Source: Hymenobacter arizonensis
GTDB taxonomy: Bacteria > Bacteroidota > Bacteroidia > Cytophagales > Hymenobacteraceae
Length of the DNA: 64,000 nt
Reading direction: 5' to 3'
Assembly: GCF_900115775.1 (NCBI RefSeq)
Contig: NZ_FOXS01000001.1
Location: 124,001 to 188,000, forward strand
Shown: one piece after another, positions 27,157 through 35,946 of the stretch
Numbering within the stretch: the stretch's first letter is position 1
Layout: the number at the start of each line of letters is the position of its first letter
Made by a program: the position numbers and the translations under genes
The notes under the pieces: generated by a model
Databases searched by the model: none
The model's input: the letters and a program-made list of their open reading frames with translations, nothing else
What the model was told of the DNA's origin: nothing

Positions 27157-28032
27157 CTAGCAGAAGTGCAGGCTGAACAGGTCGAAGTACCGGTATTCAA
27201 ACACGTCGTTGAGGCGGTAGCTGTAGTGCACGTTGCCGGGCCGGGGGCCAAACCTAACGTTGCGCACGTAGGTGCGCAACAGGCCAAAAACGGCCGAGTC
27301 GGGGGTGAGCTCGCCCCACACGGTCACTTCGTCCTGGTCGGGGTCGAGACTCAACTCCTGCATGACGAGGATGGTGTAGTAAACGACGTCTTCGGCGGTG
27401 GTGCAGGAAAACACGTTGCAGTATTCCAGTTGCTGGCCCATCACCACCAGCGTCAGCTCTTGCTGGCCAGGGTTTAGATAGAGGCGGCGGGGCGCGGCGG
27501 CCCCGCGCTGGTGCACCAGCCCGGCCAGCAGCGCGCTGGTGTGGTGAAGCAGCCGGCCGGTGGCACCGTGGGTGCTGGCCAGCCAGTCGGTGAGGGCCGT
27601 GTCGGCGGCAAATACATTCACCAGCTCCAGGCCGGGGTGGGTGGTGTGGCGCACGGTTTCGGCCGGCGTGGGGGTGTGGTGCAGGCGCAGGGCCGTGGCT
27701 TCATCGCCGGGCCGGAAAAGGGTGGCGGGCAGCAGCGTGAAGGCCCGGCCCGTCACGGCCAGGCGCACGGCGTTCCAGCCGCGCAGGCCCAGGAAATCGT
27801 GCTGGGCGGCCAGGGCGGGCACGCCGCCCGCGGTCAGCGCGTATTCTTCCAGCGCAACAAACTTTCCCCGCTCCACATCGGCCACGGCCAGGTACAGGCG
27901 GGCCGGGCCTGCCAGCAGGTATAGGTTGTAGGCAGCGGGATTGGCGGGGTCAAACGTCTCGTCGCGCAAGCGCAGCAGAAACGAGGGCGTAGCCGTGGGG
28001 ACAGAAGACAAAGAAGCAGCGGAAGCAGGCAC
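27157..28032 (-). CDS. DUF3822 family protein
   Basis: The 291-residue product fits DUF3822, a Bacteroidota family with an actin/hexokinase-like fold and unknown function. Recognisable segments are NLYLLAGPARLYLAV near the N-terminus, NLYLN-like RLYLNPGQQELTLVVM in the middle, and the ending NDVFEYRYFDLFSLHFC. It usually precedes rsmD and coaD; here coaD follows after 97 bp and rsmD is absent. The N-terminus is Ala/Ser-rich, and the exact start is uncertain. Confidence 0.82.
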   Translation of the reverse strand: MPASAASLSSVPTATPSFLLRLRDETFDPANPAAYNLYLLAGPARLYLAVADVERGKFVALEEYALTAGGVPALAAQHDFLGLRGWNAVRLAVTGRAFTLLPATLFRPGDEATALRLHHTPTPAETVRHTTHPGLELVNVFAADTALTDWLASTHGATGRLLHHTSALLAGLVHQRGAAAPRRLYLNPGQQELTLVVMGQQLEYCNVFSCTTAEDVVYYTILVMQELSLDPDQDEVTVWGELTPDSAVFGLLRTYVRNVRFGPRPGNVHYSYRLNDVFEYRYFDLFSLHFC

Positions 28033-28147
28033 GAATCGAAGCTAAACAGGCCCAGTGGCCGGGGCTAAAGATAACGCTTTGCTTCAGGAAGAAGGAGCAG
28101 GAAGAAATTTAGCTCGCGTCGCGGCTCCAGCAATTTGCTGGACCATC

Positions 28148-28672
28148 TTAGCCGCGCAGCTCCACAAACCGGGTTTGCGGCACAAAAATATCGTCGAGGC
28201 TGAGCACCATGCGCAGCACCGGATGCACTTGGGCGGGAGGCAGTTGCAGCAGCTGGCGTGGGGTGAACCAGGCCAGTTCCGTCAGCAGCTGTTGGTCGGA
28301 GGTGTGTTCGGGGTCGTGGCCGAGCTGGGGGAGAGCTCCTTCGGGGGCCACTACCTCAAAAAAGAGCTCCAGAGCCTGCAACTTGTCGGTGCTAAATTCG
28401 TGCAGATGGAGAAAGCGACCTATCTGCACCTCCAGGCCGGTTTCCTCCTGAAACTCCCGTACCAGCGCGGCGTGAATGCTCTCGCCGAATTGCCAGCCAC
28501 CGCCCGGCGGCGACCAAAACGGCGCTTCCTGGGGCAATAAGCCGCGGTGGGCCGCCAGCAGAATGGCGCCGTCGCGCAGCAACAGTCCCCCGACCCTGAC
28601 CCGCACCTTACCGGCGTAGGCCTGGAGCAAGGCATCGGGGGGAATACTCTTGGATTTGGGCAGATTGGGCAT
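28148..28672 (-). CDS. Nudix hydrolase
   Basis: From the ATG at 28672 the protein has 174 residues. A complete Nudix box lies at 58-80: Gly58, Glu64, then REFQEETGL with Arg72, Glu73, Glu76 and Glu77. The start MPNLPKSKSIPP is favoured over an upstream Met that would add nine Arg-rich residues. A housecleaning pyrophosphatase role is inferred from the family. Confidence 0.92.
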   Translation of the reverse strand: MPNLPKSKSIPPDALLQAYAGKVRVRVGGLLLRDGAILLAAHRGLLPQEAPFWSPPGGGWQFGESIHAALVREFQEETGLEVQIGRFLHLHEFSTDKLQALELFFEVVAPEGALPQLGHDPEHTSDQQLLTELAWFTPRQLLQLPPAQVHPVLRMVLSLDDIFVPQTRFVELRG

Positions 28673-28805
28673 TGAGCGTCGTGGAAAACCGGACCTCACC
28701 GAAGGAAAGCGGGCGGGGATGTACGACTAACGCGGTATTTGGGACATTGTTTTTCTTCGCCCCAAAAAAGAAAAGTCCCCAAGCCAGGGTGCGGCCAACC
28801 CCGGC

Positions 28806-29399
28806 TTATTGTCGGGCTTGGCTGCGACGCCGGGCGCGCCAGCGCCCCAGCTGGCTAAGGATGAACACAATGAAGAGCAGCGCAACGCCGGCTGCTATCA
28901 GCGGCAGCAACAGCGTAAAGGCCACGCCGCCCACGGCCAACGCATTTTCGGCCGTCGCCAGCACGGGGTTGCCCAAGCCCCCGGTGGTAGCGGTGGAGGC
29001 GCCGCGCAGCAAGGCCGTGGCCGTTTGGACCAGGCCCGCCGTGCCGCCGCCCACCAGCACGCCCAGCGTCCAGCGCAGGGTGGGGTCGAGGTGGGGGAGG
29101 GCCGAGGTCATGAGAATGGTGCCCGCAATAAAAGAAGCCGGCGTGGTGAGGGTGTCGAGCAAATGGTCGACCACCGGAACGTAATAGCCAACTATTTCTA
29201 CCAGCGTGGCGGCGGCCAGCGTGAGCAGCGCGGCCCAGCTGCCCAGCCAAACAAACCCGGCCGCAGGCGTGAGGTAGCCGAAATGGTAGGCCAGGCTGGC
29301 CGCCAGCAGCGGCATAAACACCCGAAAGCCGCTGCACGCTGCCAAGCCAAGGCCCAGGGCACCCGCCACGAAGTACTGCATTGCCGGCAATTCGTCCAT
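28806..29399 (-). CDS. DUF4126 family membrane protein
   Basis: The 197-residue protein is hydrophobic with about five membrane segments and Gly/Ala-rich turns (ACSGFRVFMPLLAASLAYH near the N-terminus, VGGGTAGLVQTATALLRG in the middle). This matches DUF4126, whose function is unknown. The C-terminus is strongly basic (RWRARRRSQARQ), which is expected on the cytoplasmic side. The start could be 29399 or the Met six codons later (29381). Confidence 0.8.
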   Translation of the reverse strand: MDELPAMQYFVAGALGLGLAACSGFRVFMPLLAASLAYHFGYLTPAAGFVWLGSWAALLTLAAATLVEIVGYYVPVVDHLLDTLTTPASFIAGTILMTSALPHLDPTLRWTLGVLVGGGTAGLVQTATALLRGASTATTGGLGNPVLATAENALAVGGVAFTLLLPLIAAGVALLFIVFILSQLGRWRARRRSQARQ

Positions 29400-29611
29400 T
29401 GGGTCGGGAAGGCTAAAAAATGAGGAAATAAGCAGGGCCCGCCGCCAAGCCAGTACCTTTGACACAGCGGGCCCAAACCGGCTCCAATGCCTCAAAACGC
29501 GGTGTTGAAGCAATAAGAAGTTCTTGGCTAGGACCCAAAGTATATCTTAGTACATAACCCAGCGCCGGACGTGGTTTCAGCCACGCTGGCTATCAAACAT
29601 AAAGAATTCCA

Positions 29612-30070
29612 GTGTCTTTCACTCCTGATTCTGCCCCTGATTCGGCAGCCGCAACCGTACCCAACGACCTCGAAGCCCGCATCCGCCGCAAGCTCACGCG
29701 CCAGCGCTTCATGCACCTCATCGGCGCCGATTTGACCGTGATAACCCCCGGCCGCGTGGAGGCCGAGCTGGACCTGGCCGAGCAGCACCAGCAGCAGCGC
29801 GGCTTTGCCCACGGCGGCCTCATTGCCACGATGGCCGATTTGGTGGCTGGGTTCGCCGGGGTCACCCTCATTCCCGATGATTACGGCCTGGTAACCTCCG
29901 ACTTAAAAATTTCTTACCTGCACCCCGGCGTTGGCCAGAAATTAAAAGCCATAGGTTGGGTGTTGAAAGCCGGGCGGCGGCTGCAGTTCTGCGAGGCCGA
30001 AGTGTGGTGCGACGACCTACTCATTGCCAAGGCCAGCGCTACAATGGTGGCGATTGAGCCCCAGCAATAG
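29612..30070 (+). CDS. PaaI-family hotdog thioesterase
   Basis: The 152-residue protein begins with GTG and has a hotdog fold. HGG at 67-69 (AHGGLIATMADLVAG) is the PaaI-type active-site segment, and LVTSDLKISYLHP and SATMVAIEP are conserved strands. Members hydrolyse acyl- or aryl-CoA thioesters. No pathway genes are adjacent, so the substrate is open. The first 20 residues are low-complexity and may not belong to the fold. Confidence 0.88.
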   Translation: MSFTPDSAPDSAAATVPNDLEARIRRKLTRQRFMHLIGADLTVITPGRVEAELDLAEQHQQQRGFAHGGLIATMADLVAGFAGVTLIPDDYGLVTSDLKISYLHPGVGQKLKAIGWVLKAGRRLQFCEAEVWCDDLLIAKASATMVAIEPQQ

Positions 30071-30212
30071 CTGGAAAAATCCTTGCGTGAACCATTAGTT
30101 GAGCGGACGTTTACGCCTCGGCTTATGTTGATAGAAACAACCTGGAATCCGTCTTTCCAGCAGTTGCAATTCCGTTTCTAATGCTGAGCGGAAAGCAGCT
30201 TATTCAATATCT

Positions 30213-31643
30213 ATGTTAAAACTCCGCACTCCCTCCGTTCGGGACTATTTCCCTTACGAGCCCACCGACGACCAGGCCCTGCTCTTCACGCAACTCGACG
30301 CGTTTCTTAAAGACGACCTGCCGGGGCGTAAGGTGTTTGTGCTGCGCGGCTACGCGGGCACTGGCAAAACCACCGTGGTGAGTGCCTTGGTGCAGTGGCT
30401 GCACAAGCTGCAGCGCCGCTACACCCTGATGGCCCCCACCGGCCGCGCCGCCAAGGTAATGGCCGGCTATGCGGGTGTGGCCGCCAGCACCATTCACAAA
30501 AAAATCTACCGCCAAACCTCTGGCTCGCCCTCCGAGCGGCTCAACTTCCAGCGCCAGCCCAACCGCGCCGAACAAACCCTGTACATCGTGGACGAGGCCT
30601 CGATGATATCGGACGAGAAAGCCTTTGGCGAAAGCGGCCTGCTCGACGATTTGATGGGCTTTGTGTTTGAGAAAACGAGCAACAAGCTATTGCTCATCGG
30701 CGACACGGCGCAGCTGCCGCCGGTGGGCCAGCTCCTGAGCCCCGCCCTCGACCCCGAGCTGCTGGCCCACCGCTTCCGGGCACACGTGGGCAGCGTGGAG
30801 CTGCGCCAGGTAATGCGCCAGGCCCAGGAATCGGGTATTCTGGTGAACGCCACGGAGCTGCGCGAAGAGCTGCGTGAGGAAGCTCCTAACATTCAGCTGC
30901 ACACCAAGGGCTTTGGCGACATTTTTAAGATGGGCGGCGACAAGCTGGAAGACGGCCTGCGCTGGGCCTACCGCAACTTCGGGCACGAGAACACCACCAT
31001 CATCTGCCGCTCCAACCGCAACGCCAACCAGTACAACCAGCTGATTCGGCGGGCGCTGTTCGATGCCGAGGAGGAGATTGAAGGCGGCGACTACCTCATG
31101 GTGGTGCGCAACAACTACTTCTGGCTGCCCAAAGAGTCGGAAATCGGCTTTTTGGCCAACGGCGACTTTCTGGAAATCACCAAGATTATCCGGCGCGAGG
31201 AGGTCTACGGTTTCCATTTTGCCCAGGCCCAGGTTCGGCTCGTCGATTATCCCGACGAGCCCCAAATCGAAGTCAAGCTGCTGCTCGACACCCTGCACAC
31301 CGAGAGCCCGGCCCTGCCTTCTGACCGCAACAACGCCCTTTACATGGCCGTGAGCGAGGACTATGCCCACCTCAAAACCAAGGCCGAGCGCTACAAGGAA
31401 ATGCGCAAAGACCCGTATCTGAACGCGCTGCAGGTGAAGTTTGCCTACGCCCTCACCTGCCACAAAGCGCAGGGCGGGCAGTGGCAGGCCGTGTTTGTCG
31501 ACCACGGCTTCCTGAAGCCCGACGAGCCGCTAGCGGGCGAGTTTGCGCGCTGGCTCTATACGGCCATCACGCGGGCGTCGGAGCGGCTGTTTTTGTTGAA
31601 TTTTCAGGCCAAGCTGCTTAGCGACGCTGTTGAGCCGGATTAA
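30213..31643 (+). CDS. RecD/Dda-like SF1B DNA helicase
   Basis: The 476-residue protein is a superfamily 1B helicase. Walker A is RGYAGTGKT at about 45-53, Walker B YIVDEAS at 124-130 and motif III GDTAQLPP at 163-170. The C-terminal UvrD_C_2-like part has LTCHKAQGGQW and WLYTAITRASERL. It lacks the extended N-terminus of RecD2, so it is closer in size to Dda. A role in DNA repair or recombination is inferred. It stands alone. Confidence 0.9.
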   Translation: MLKLRTPSVRDYFPYEPTDDQALLFTQLDAFLKDDLPGRKVFVLRGYAGTGKTTVVSALVQWLHKLQRRYTLMAPTGRAAKVMAGYAGVAASTIHKKIYRQTSGSPSERLNFQRQPNRAEQTLYIVDEASMISDEKAFGESGLLDDLMGFVFEKTSNKLLLIGDTAQLPPVGQLLSPALDPELLAHRFRAHVGSVELRQVMRQAQESGILVNATELREELREEAPNIQLHTKGFGDIFKMGGDKLEDGLRWAYRNFGHENTTIICRSNRNANQYNQLIRRALFDAEEEIEGGDYLMVVRNNYFWLPKESEIGFLANGDFLEITKIIRREEVYGFHFAQAQVRLVDYPDEPQIEVKLLLDTLHTESPALPSDRNNALYMAVSEDYAHLKTKAERYKEMRKDPYLNALQVKFAYALTCHKAQGGQWQAVFVDHGFLKPDEPLAGEFARWLYTAITRASERLFLLNFQAKLLSDAVEPD

Positions 31644-31785
31644 AGCCCGCAGCTGTCGCTCATGCGGCCTCTGCTGGCAAGGGCGGCACGCAAATTTTTC
31701 TATGAAGAAGAATTTAAAACCTAACGCCTTGGTTAGGGAGGACTTTCTGGCTGGTTTCAGACCCCTCGGGTAGTTTGGTAGTAAA

Positions 31786-31816
31786 TTTGCCTGGTGACTT
31801 AAATCGAGTAAATTTG
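31786..31816 (+). promoter_or_regulatory. Consensus Bacteroidota promoter of the DUF1573 gene
   Basis: TTTG at 31786-31789 and TAAATTTG at 31809-31816 are separated by exactly 19 nt. Both boxes match the Bacteroidota consensus. The -33 TTTG is itself part of another TAAATTTG (31782-31789), so the -7 box may be present twice. Confidence 0.65.
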
Positions 31817-31870
31817 TTAAACCCAGCATCTTCAAGCGAAAGCTCTTTCAATCTCATCCATACCTTCCCC

Positions 31871-32425
31871 ATGAAAAAAACCTTGCTCCTCGCCCTTAGC
31901 CTGACCGCCGCCGCCTATACTGCCCAGGCCCAGGCTGTCCAGTCTGCCACCAAAGCGGTTGGCCCGGTTGCCGGCCCCGCCATCGTCTTCGAAGAGTCGA
32001 AGTTCGACTTCGGTTCCGTGGCCCAGGGCGCGGTGGTTGACCATACCTTCAAGTTTAAGAACACCGGTACGGCTCCGCTCGTCATTTCCAACATTGGCGT
32101 GAGCTGCGGCTGCACCACTCCAGAGTGGACCAAGACGCCGGTAATGCCCGGCAAAACCGGCAGCATCACCGCCCACTTCAACACGGCTGGTAAGTTGGGC
32201 ATGCAGAACAAAGTGCTGACCGTAGAGTCGAACGCCCCCGCTGGCAGCGCCACGGTATCGTTGGTTGGTGAAGTGAAAGAAGCATCGGCTGCTACCAGCG
32301 CCACCAGCAGCACGCGCGTAGACGCCAACGGTTCGGCCATGGCCGACGCCGGCACTGCCAAAGGCGACAGCAAGAAAGTAAAGGAGAAGACCTCCGACGC
32401 TAAATTTAAAGCCAAAGTGAAGTAA
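31871..32425 (+). CDS. DUF1573 exported protein
   Basis: The 184-residue protein has a signal peptide (residues 1-20, ending AQA) and one DUF1573 domain, an Ig-like fold common in Bacteroidota. FDFGSVAQGAVVDHTFKFKN and SCGCTTPEW (CGC at 79-81) are the conserved blocks. The C-terminal 45 residues are Ala/Ser then Lys-rich and disordered. It is probably periplasmic or surface-attached. A near-perfect promoter and a strong terminator suggest high expression. The start at 31871 follows the signal sequence, not the longer open frame. Confidence 0.88.
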   Translation: MKKTLLLALSLTAAAYTAQAQAVQSATKAVGPVAGPAIVFEESKFDFGSVAQGAVVDHTFKFKNTGTAPLVISNIGVSCGCTTPEWTKTPVMPGKTGSITAHFNTAGKLGMQNKVLTVESNAPAGSATVSLVGEVKEASAATSATSSTRVDANGSAMADAGTAKGDSKKVKEKTSDAKFKAKVK

Positions 32426-32446
32426 TTCCCTGAAGCACCTGAACCC

Positions 32447-32486
32447 AAAAAAGGCCATTCGCGCGAGCGAATGGCCTTTTTTGTTT
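32447..32486 (+). terminator. Terminator after DUF1573 gene, bidirectional
   Basis: aaaaaaggccattcgc pairs with gcgaatggcctttttt around a 4-nt loop (gcga). It lies between convergent genes. Confidence 0.85.
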
Positions 32487-32525
32487 AGCAGCACCCTTGG
32501 CCAACACTTGGTAACAAGGACCCGG

Positions 32526-32906
32526 CTAGCCCAGCTTGCGCAGAGCCAATATCAGGCTCACCCAGCCGGCCATCAGCAGCAGGCCTCCCACGGGCGCCAC
32601 GGCCCCGAGCTTGGTAATGCCCGTGAAGCACAAGGCGTAGAGCGAGCCACTGAAAACAACGATGCCGCCCAGCCACAGCCAGCCCGTGAGGCCTAGCGCC
32701 CGCAGCTCGGGGCGCACGGCCCACAGCACCCCAATGGCGAGCAAGGCCAGCACGTGGTAAAACTGGTAGCGCACGGCGGTTTCGAAGGTGTCGAGGCGGC
32801 CGGCCTTGGTCAGGGATTCGCGCAGGGCGTGGGCGCCAAACGCCCCGATGGCCACGCCCAGCCCCCCCAGCAGGGCCGTAAGTTGAAGGAGAAGACGAGC
32901 AGTCAT
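32526..32906 (-). CDS. DUF423 family membrane protein
   Basis: The 126-residue protein has four membrane helices. GVAIGAFGAHALRE and YQFYHVLALLAIG are the conserved DUF423 blocks, followed by GSLYALCFTGITKLGAVAPVGG. The function is unknown. The start at 32906 (MTARLLLQLTALLGG) is well supported; the same frame stays open upstream but with Arg-rich, non-protein-like sequence that lies antisense-like over the neighbouring gene. The aspartyl protease gene lies 62 bp upstream. Confidence 0.9.
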   Translation of the reverse strand: MTARLLLQLTALLGGLGVAIGAFGAHALRESLTKAGRLDTFETAVRYQFYHVLALLAIGVLWAVRPELRALGLTGWLWLGGIVVFSGSLYALCFTGITKLGAVAPVGGLLLMAGWVSLILALRKLG

Positions 32907-32968
32907 GTACGAGTTGGGGTAAAAAGAACGAATGGCGCGAAGGTACGGCCCAGGGGGCGGGGCTGCCC

Positions 32969-34231
32969 TCAGATTTGCCGCTTGAGGCGCACGGCGGCCG
33001 AGTGCAGGTTGCCATCGGCCCGGCGCAGTATCATGAGCAAGGTGCGGCCGTCTTCGGAGTGCAGCATGCGGTCGAGCTGGGTGAGGCTGAAGGAGCTGGC
33101 GGGCAGGAAATTGATGCTCAACAACTCGTCGTCGACTTGCAGGCCCGCGGCGGCGGCCGGCGAGCCGGGCATGACGCGCAACACCAAGTAGCGCCGAAAA
33201 TCGGGGCCGGTGGCCAGCAGCTCGATGCCGCACATGTCGTGCTCGAAAGGGTCCCGAAACTTCGGATTGGGCCGCAGCAGCAGGCGCTGGTGCGGGTAGT
33301 CAACTACCATCGAAAAGCGTTTCAGCAGCTCATACCCCACGTTGCCGTTGCGGGGCACGTCGACCCGGCGGTGCACGTCGGCCGCGTTGGGGTAGGAGGT
33401 AAGCACGGAGCGCAGGGCGTAGCGGCCCAGCTTCATGTTGGCCACGCGTCCCAGGTAGCCCTGCACCAGCCCCGTGAGGCCCCGGCCCAGGTCGGCCGAC
33501 AAGCGCTTGGCGGGCGCCACCAGCCGCGGGTCCGAGTCGAGCTCAAGCGACAGCGCGTGGCTGGCGCCCGTGTCGAGCACCAGCTTCAGGGGCAGCGTCA
33601 GCGAATCGGTGATTTGCACGGTGGCCGTGATATAAGCCTTGTTGTTTTGGAGCATGAGCGGCACCGACGACCACCGCCCGCCGCGGGGCGTGCGGTACGT
33701 GGCCGGGTTCTCCAACAGCATGTTCCCATCTTCGGACTGCAGAGTGACTACGAAGCTGCGAAACAGCTCGGAGCCCAAAATGCCGTGAATGGGCACCCCA
33801 ATGTAGCCGGACAGGTTCAGCACGTCTTCAGATAGCACCAGCCACGTCATGTGCGGCGCCACCACGCCGGCTATCTGCACGCGCACGCTGTCGGTTTGGT
33901 AAGCCAGCAAACCTGTTTGGGCGCCGCCCGCGCCCACCACCCGAAACAACTGCCCTTTGCGCAGCCCCAGGGAATCGCCAAGTGCCGACTTTGTGATGAT
34001 GGACGTGCCGACGCCGGTATCGAGCAAAAAATTAAATGGGCCAAGCCCGTTTAGCGTGGCGCTAATGACCAGCAGGTTGCGATGCAGCTTAACCGGCACG
34101 CGGGCCTTGTTGCGGCCCGCTTTCAGGAAAGTGAACGGGGCAGTGGCGTCGGGCGTCTGAGCGTGCACGGCCGCGCCATCCCAGCAAATGCTCAGGAATA
34201 ACAGCAGACACATAAAACGCAAGACACCCAT
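32969..34231 (-). CDS. Exported retropepsin-like aspartyl protease with PDZ domain
   Basis: The 420-residue protein has a signal peptide (1-24) and two Asp-Thr-Gly motifs, at 71-73 (LLDTGVGTS) and 220-222 (VLDTGASH), each in a retropepsin-like half. Residues about 335-400 form a PDZ domain (LRVMPGSPAAAAGLQVDDELLSI is its core). Two DTG lobes in one chain allow an intramolecular dimer as in pepsin. Such proteins are common and uncharacterised in Bacteroidota. It likely works in the periplasm. Confidence 0.88.
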   Translation of the reverse strand: MGVLRFMCLLLFLSICWDGAAVHAQTPDATAPFTFLKAGRNKARVPVKLHRNLLVISATLNGLGPFNFLLDTGVGTSIITKSALGDSLGLRKGQLFRVVGAGGAQTGLLAYQTDSVRVQIAGVVAPHMTWLVLSEDVLNLSGYIGVPIHGILGSELFRSFVVTLQSEDGNMLLENPATYRTPRGGRWSSVPLMLQNNKAYITATVQITDSLTLPLKLVLDTGASHALSLELDSDPRLVAPAKRLSADLGRGLTGLVQGYLGRVANMKLGRYALRSVLTSYPNAADVHRRVDVPRNGNVGYELLKRFSMVVDYPHQRLLLRPNPKFRDPFEHDMCGIELLATGPDFRRYLVLRVMPGSPAAAAGLQVDDELLSINFLPASSFSLTQLDRMLHSEDGRTLLMILRRADGNLHSAAVRLKRQI

Positions 34232-34299
34232 AGTAATACACGCCTTACACGAGCGGTAAATTAAGCGAATATGACGCGCCTTTACCTAGCAGGGTCGCA

Positions 34300-35370
34300 T
34301 TACGTTGGGCTTTCCCAGGGCCCGTCGGGGTCGAAGCGCAACGCGCCGCGTTCGATAGACAGCGGCGCGGCAATATTGTTGTGGTAGAGCTGGCCCGTGC
34401 CCAGGCCCTGGGCAAAGCCCTGCACGTCGTATTCGCCCGTGAGCTGGGCCACGGCGTTGAGCCCAATGTTGGACTCAAGGGCCGAGGTTATCCACCAGCC
34501 AATTTTTCGCGCCTCGGCCAGGGCAATCCAATGGCGGGTAGCAGCGTGGCCGCCCAGCAGCGTGGGCTTGAGCACAATGTAGGCCGGCCGAACTTCGTCG
34601 AGCAAGGCGGCCTGCTCGGCCGGGTCGGTCACGCCAATCAGCTCCTCGTCGAGGGCAATGGGAATGGGCGAGGAGCGGCAGAGCGCCGCCAGGGCCGGCC
34701 GTTGCCCCGCGGCAATGGGCTGCTCGATGGAGTGCACGTGGAACGCGGCCAGCTGTTCAAGCTTGGCCGGGGCCTCGGCCGGAGCGAAGGCCCCGTTGGC
34801 ATCTACCCTTAGAATAAGTTGCTCGGGGCCCGCTACAGTCCGGATTTCGGCCAGCAGCGCTAGCTCCGTGGCAAAGTCCAGGCTGCCAATTTTGAGCTTC
34901 AGGCAGGAGTAGCCGGCGGCCAGCTTTTGCTGAATCTGCTCGCGCATGAAGGGCGCATCGCCCATCCAGACCAGGCCGTTGATGGGCAGCGCTTCAGCAC
35001 CCCGGCTGAAAGCGTTGGGGTACAGCTGCCGGTGGCCGCCCCGCGCCAGGTCGAGGAGGGCGGTTTCGAGAGCAAACACCAGCGACGGGTAGCCCAAACC
35101 CACAAATGCCGGAGCATCGGCCACCGGGAAGGTGGCAAAAGCTCCGGCATTGAACCGTTCGCAAAGCCGGGCTATTGCGTCGGGAAAGGCAGGGGTGTAG
35201 TCGAGGCTGAGACCGGCCAGGGGCGCAGCTTCGCCGATGCCAACGACCGCGGGGTAGGCGGGGTCGTGGAGGTGCAGGTACCAGGCCACGTGTTCGGCCA
35301 GGGCCCCGCGCGAGGTACGGGCGGGGAAGTTGAAACGCAGCGCGTGTTGAGTGAAGCGGAGACGGAGCAT
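34300..35370 (-). CDS. menC: o-Succinylbenzoate synthase (enolase superfamily)
   Basis: The 356-residue protein belongs to the muconate-lactonising subgroup of the enolase superfamily. Lys158 and Lys160 (CLKLKIG), Asp190 (VDANGAF), Glu216 (SIEQPI), Asp241 (ALDEEL) and Lys268 (VLKPTLLGG) supply the full catalytic and metal set. In Bacteroidota such proteins are usually MenC, which dehydrates SHCHC in menaquinone synthesis; N-succinylamino acid racemase or dipeptide epimerase activity is an alternative. No other men gene lies in the window. Confidence 0.85.
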   Translation of the reverse strand: MLRLRFTQHALRFNFPARTSRGALAEHVAWYLHLHDPAYPAVVGIGEAAPLAGLSLDYTPAFPDAIARLCERFNAGAFATFPVADAPAFVGLGYPSLVFALETALLDLARGGHRQLYPNAFSRGAEALPINGLVWMGDAPFMREQIQQKLAAGYSCLKLKIGSLDFATELALLAEIRTVAGPEQLILRVDANGAFAPAEAPAKLEQLAAFHVHSIEQPIAAGQRPALAALCRSSPIPIALDEELIGVTDPAEQAALLDEVRPAYIVLKPTLLGGHAATRHWIALAEARKIGWWITSALESNIGLNAVAQLTGEYDVQGFAQGLGTGQLYHNNIAAPLSIERGALRFDPDGPWESPT

Positions 35371-35409
35371 GCCGCAAAGATGCGCGGCGGCCAGTGCTCC
35401 GGCCGTGCC

Positions 35410-35679
35410 CTACTTGGTGCTGCTGGTGTTGGTCTTGCCGCGGCGGCTTACCAAGCCTCCTTTGCGGCCGGCGTCGCGGGCCTCTTCGGCCGAGAAGCGG
35501 TGGCCACGGCCACTGGCGTGCGAAGCCTTGCCGCCTTCGCTGGCGATGCGGCGCTGGGTTTCGGGGCTCATGGCGGCGAAGCCACGACGGCTCTTGGTTC
35601 CCACGCGGTTCGCAGGACGAGTGGACGATTTGGCGGCCGCAGCTGCTGAATTGGCGATGTTGGAAATTGAAGATGCCAT
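35410..35679 (-). CDS. KGG-domain general stress protein
   Basis: The 89-residue hydrophilic, basic protein has two KGG-type repeats: RRGFAAMSPETQRRIASEGG then KASHASGRGHRFSAEEARDAGRKGG. Such stress-induced proteins (GsiB/YciG-like) are thought to be hydrophilins protecting cells under desiccation or stationary phase. It is monocistronic, with AT-rich upstream sequence. Confidence 0.9.
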   Translation of the reverse strand: MASSISNIANSAAAAAKSSTRPANRVGTKSRRGFAAMSPETQRRIASEGGKASHASGRGHRFSAEEARDAGRKGGLVSRRGKTNTSSTK

Positions 35680-35946
35680 AGTACTTTGGAAAGGAGGTTA
35701 AGTATATACAAGTCTAAGTCTGACCGGCGATAATCTTACTATAACCCCCTCATTTAGTTGTGATTTAGACGCGAAATGCCCATAAATACCACTTTCTACG
35801 GAAGAGCTTCTACGTACTTACTGTCGCGTTCTGCGTGTTTATAATTTCGCCTGCGGTAGATGCGTAACAGAAGCGCGTTTTTAGCCCAACGTAACCTCGG
35901 GCGTGCTAGCGCGGTTAGGAAGATGGTCACCTTTTCTGCTGTGCTT

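Noticed and set aside
32907..33233. N-terminal extension of the DUF423 frame
   Set aside because: The extra 109 residues are Arg/Pro-rich, overlap the aspartyl protease gene in another frame, and precede a perfect family start at 32906.
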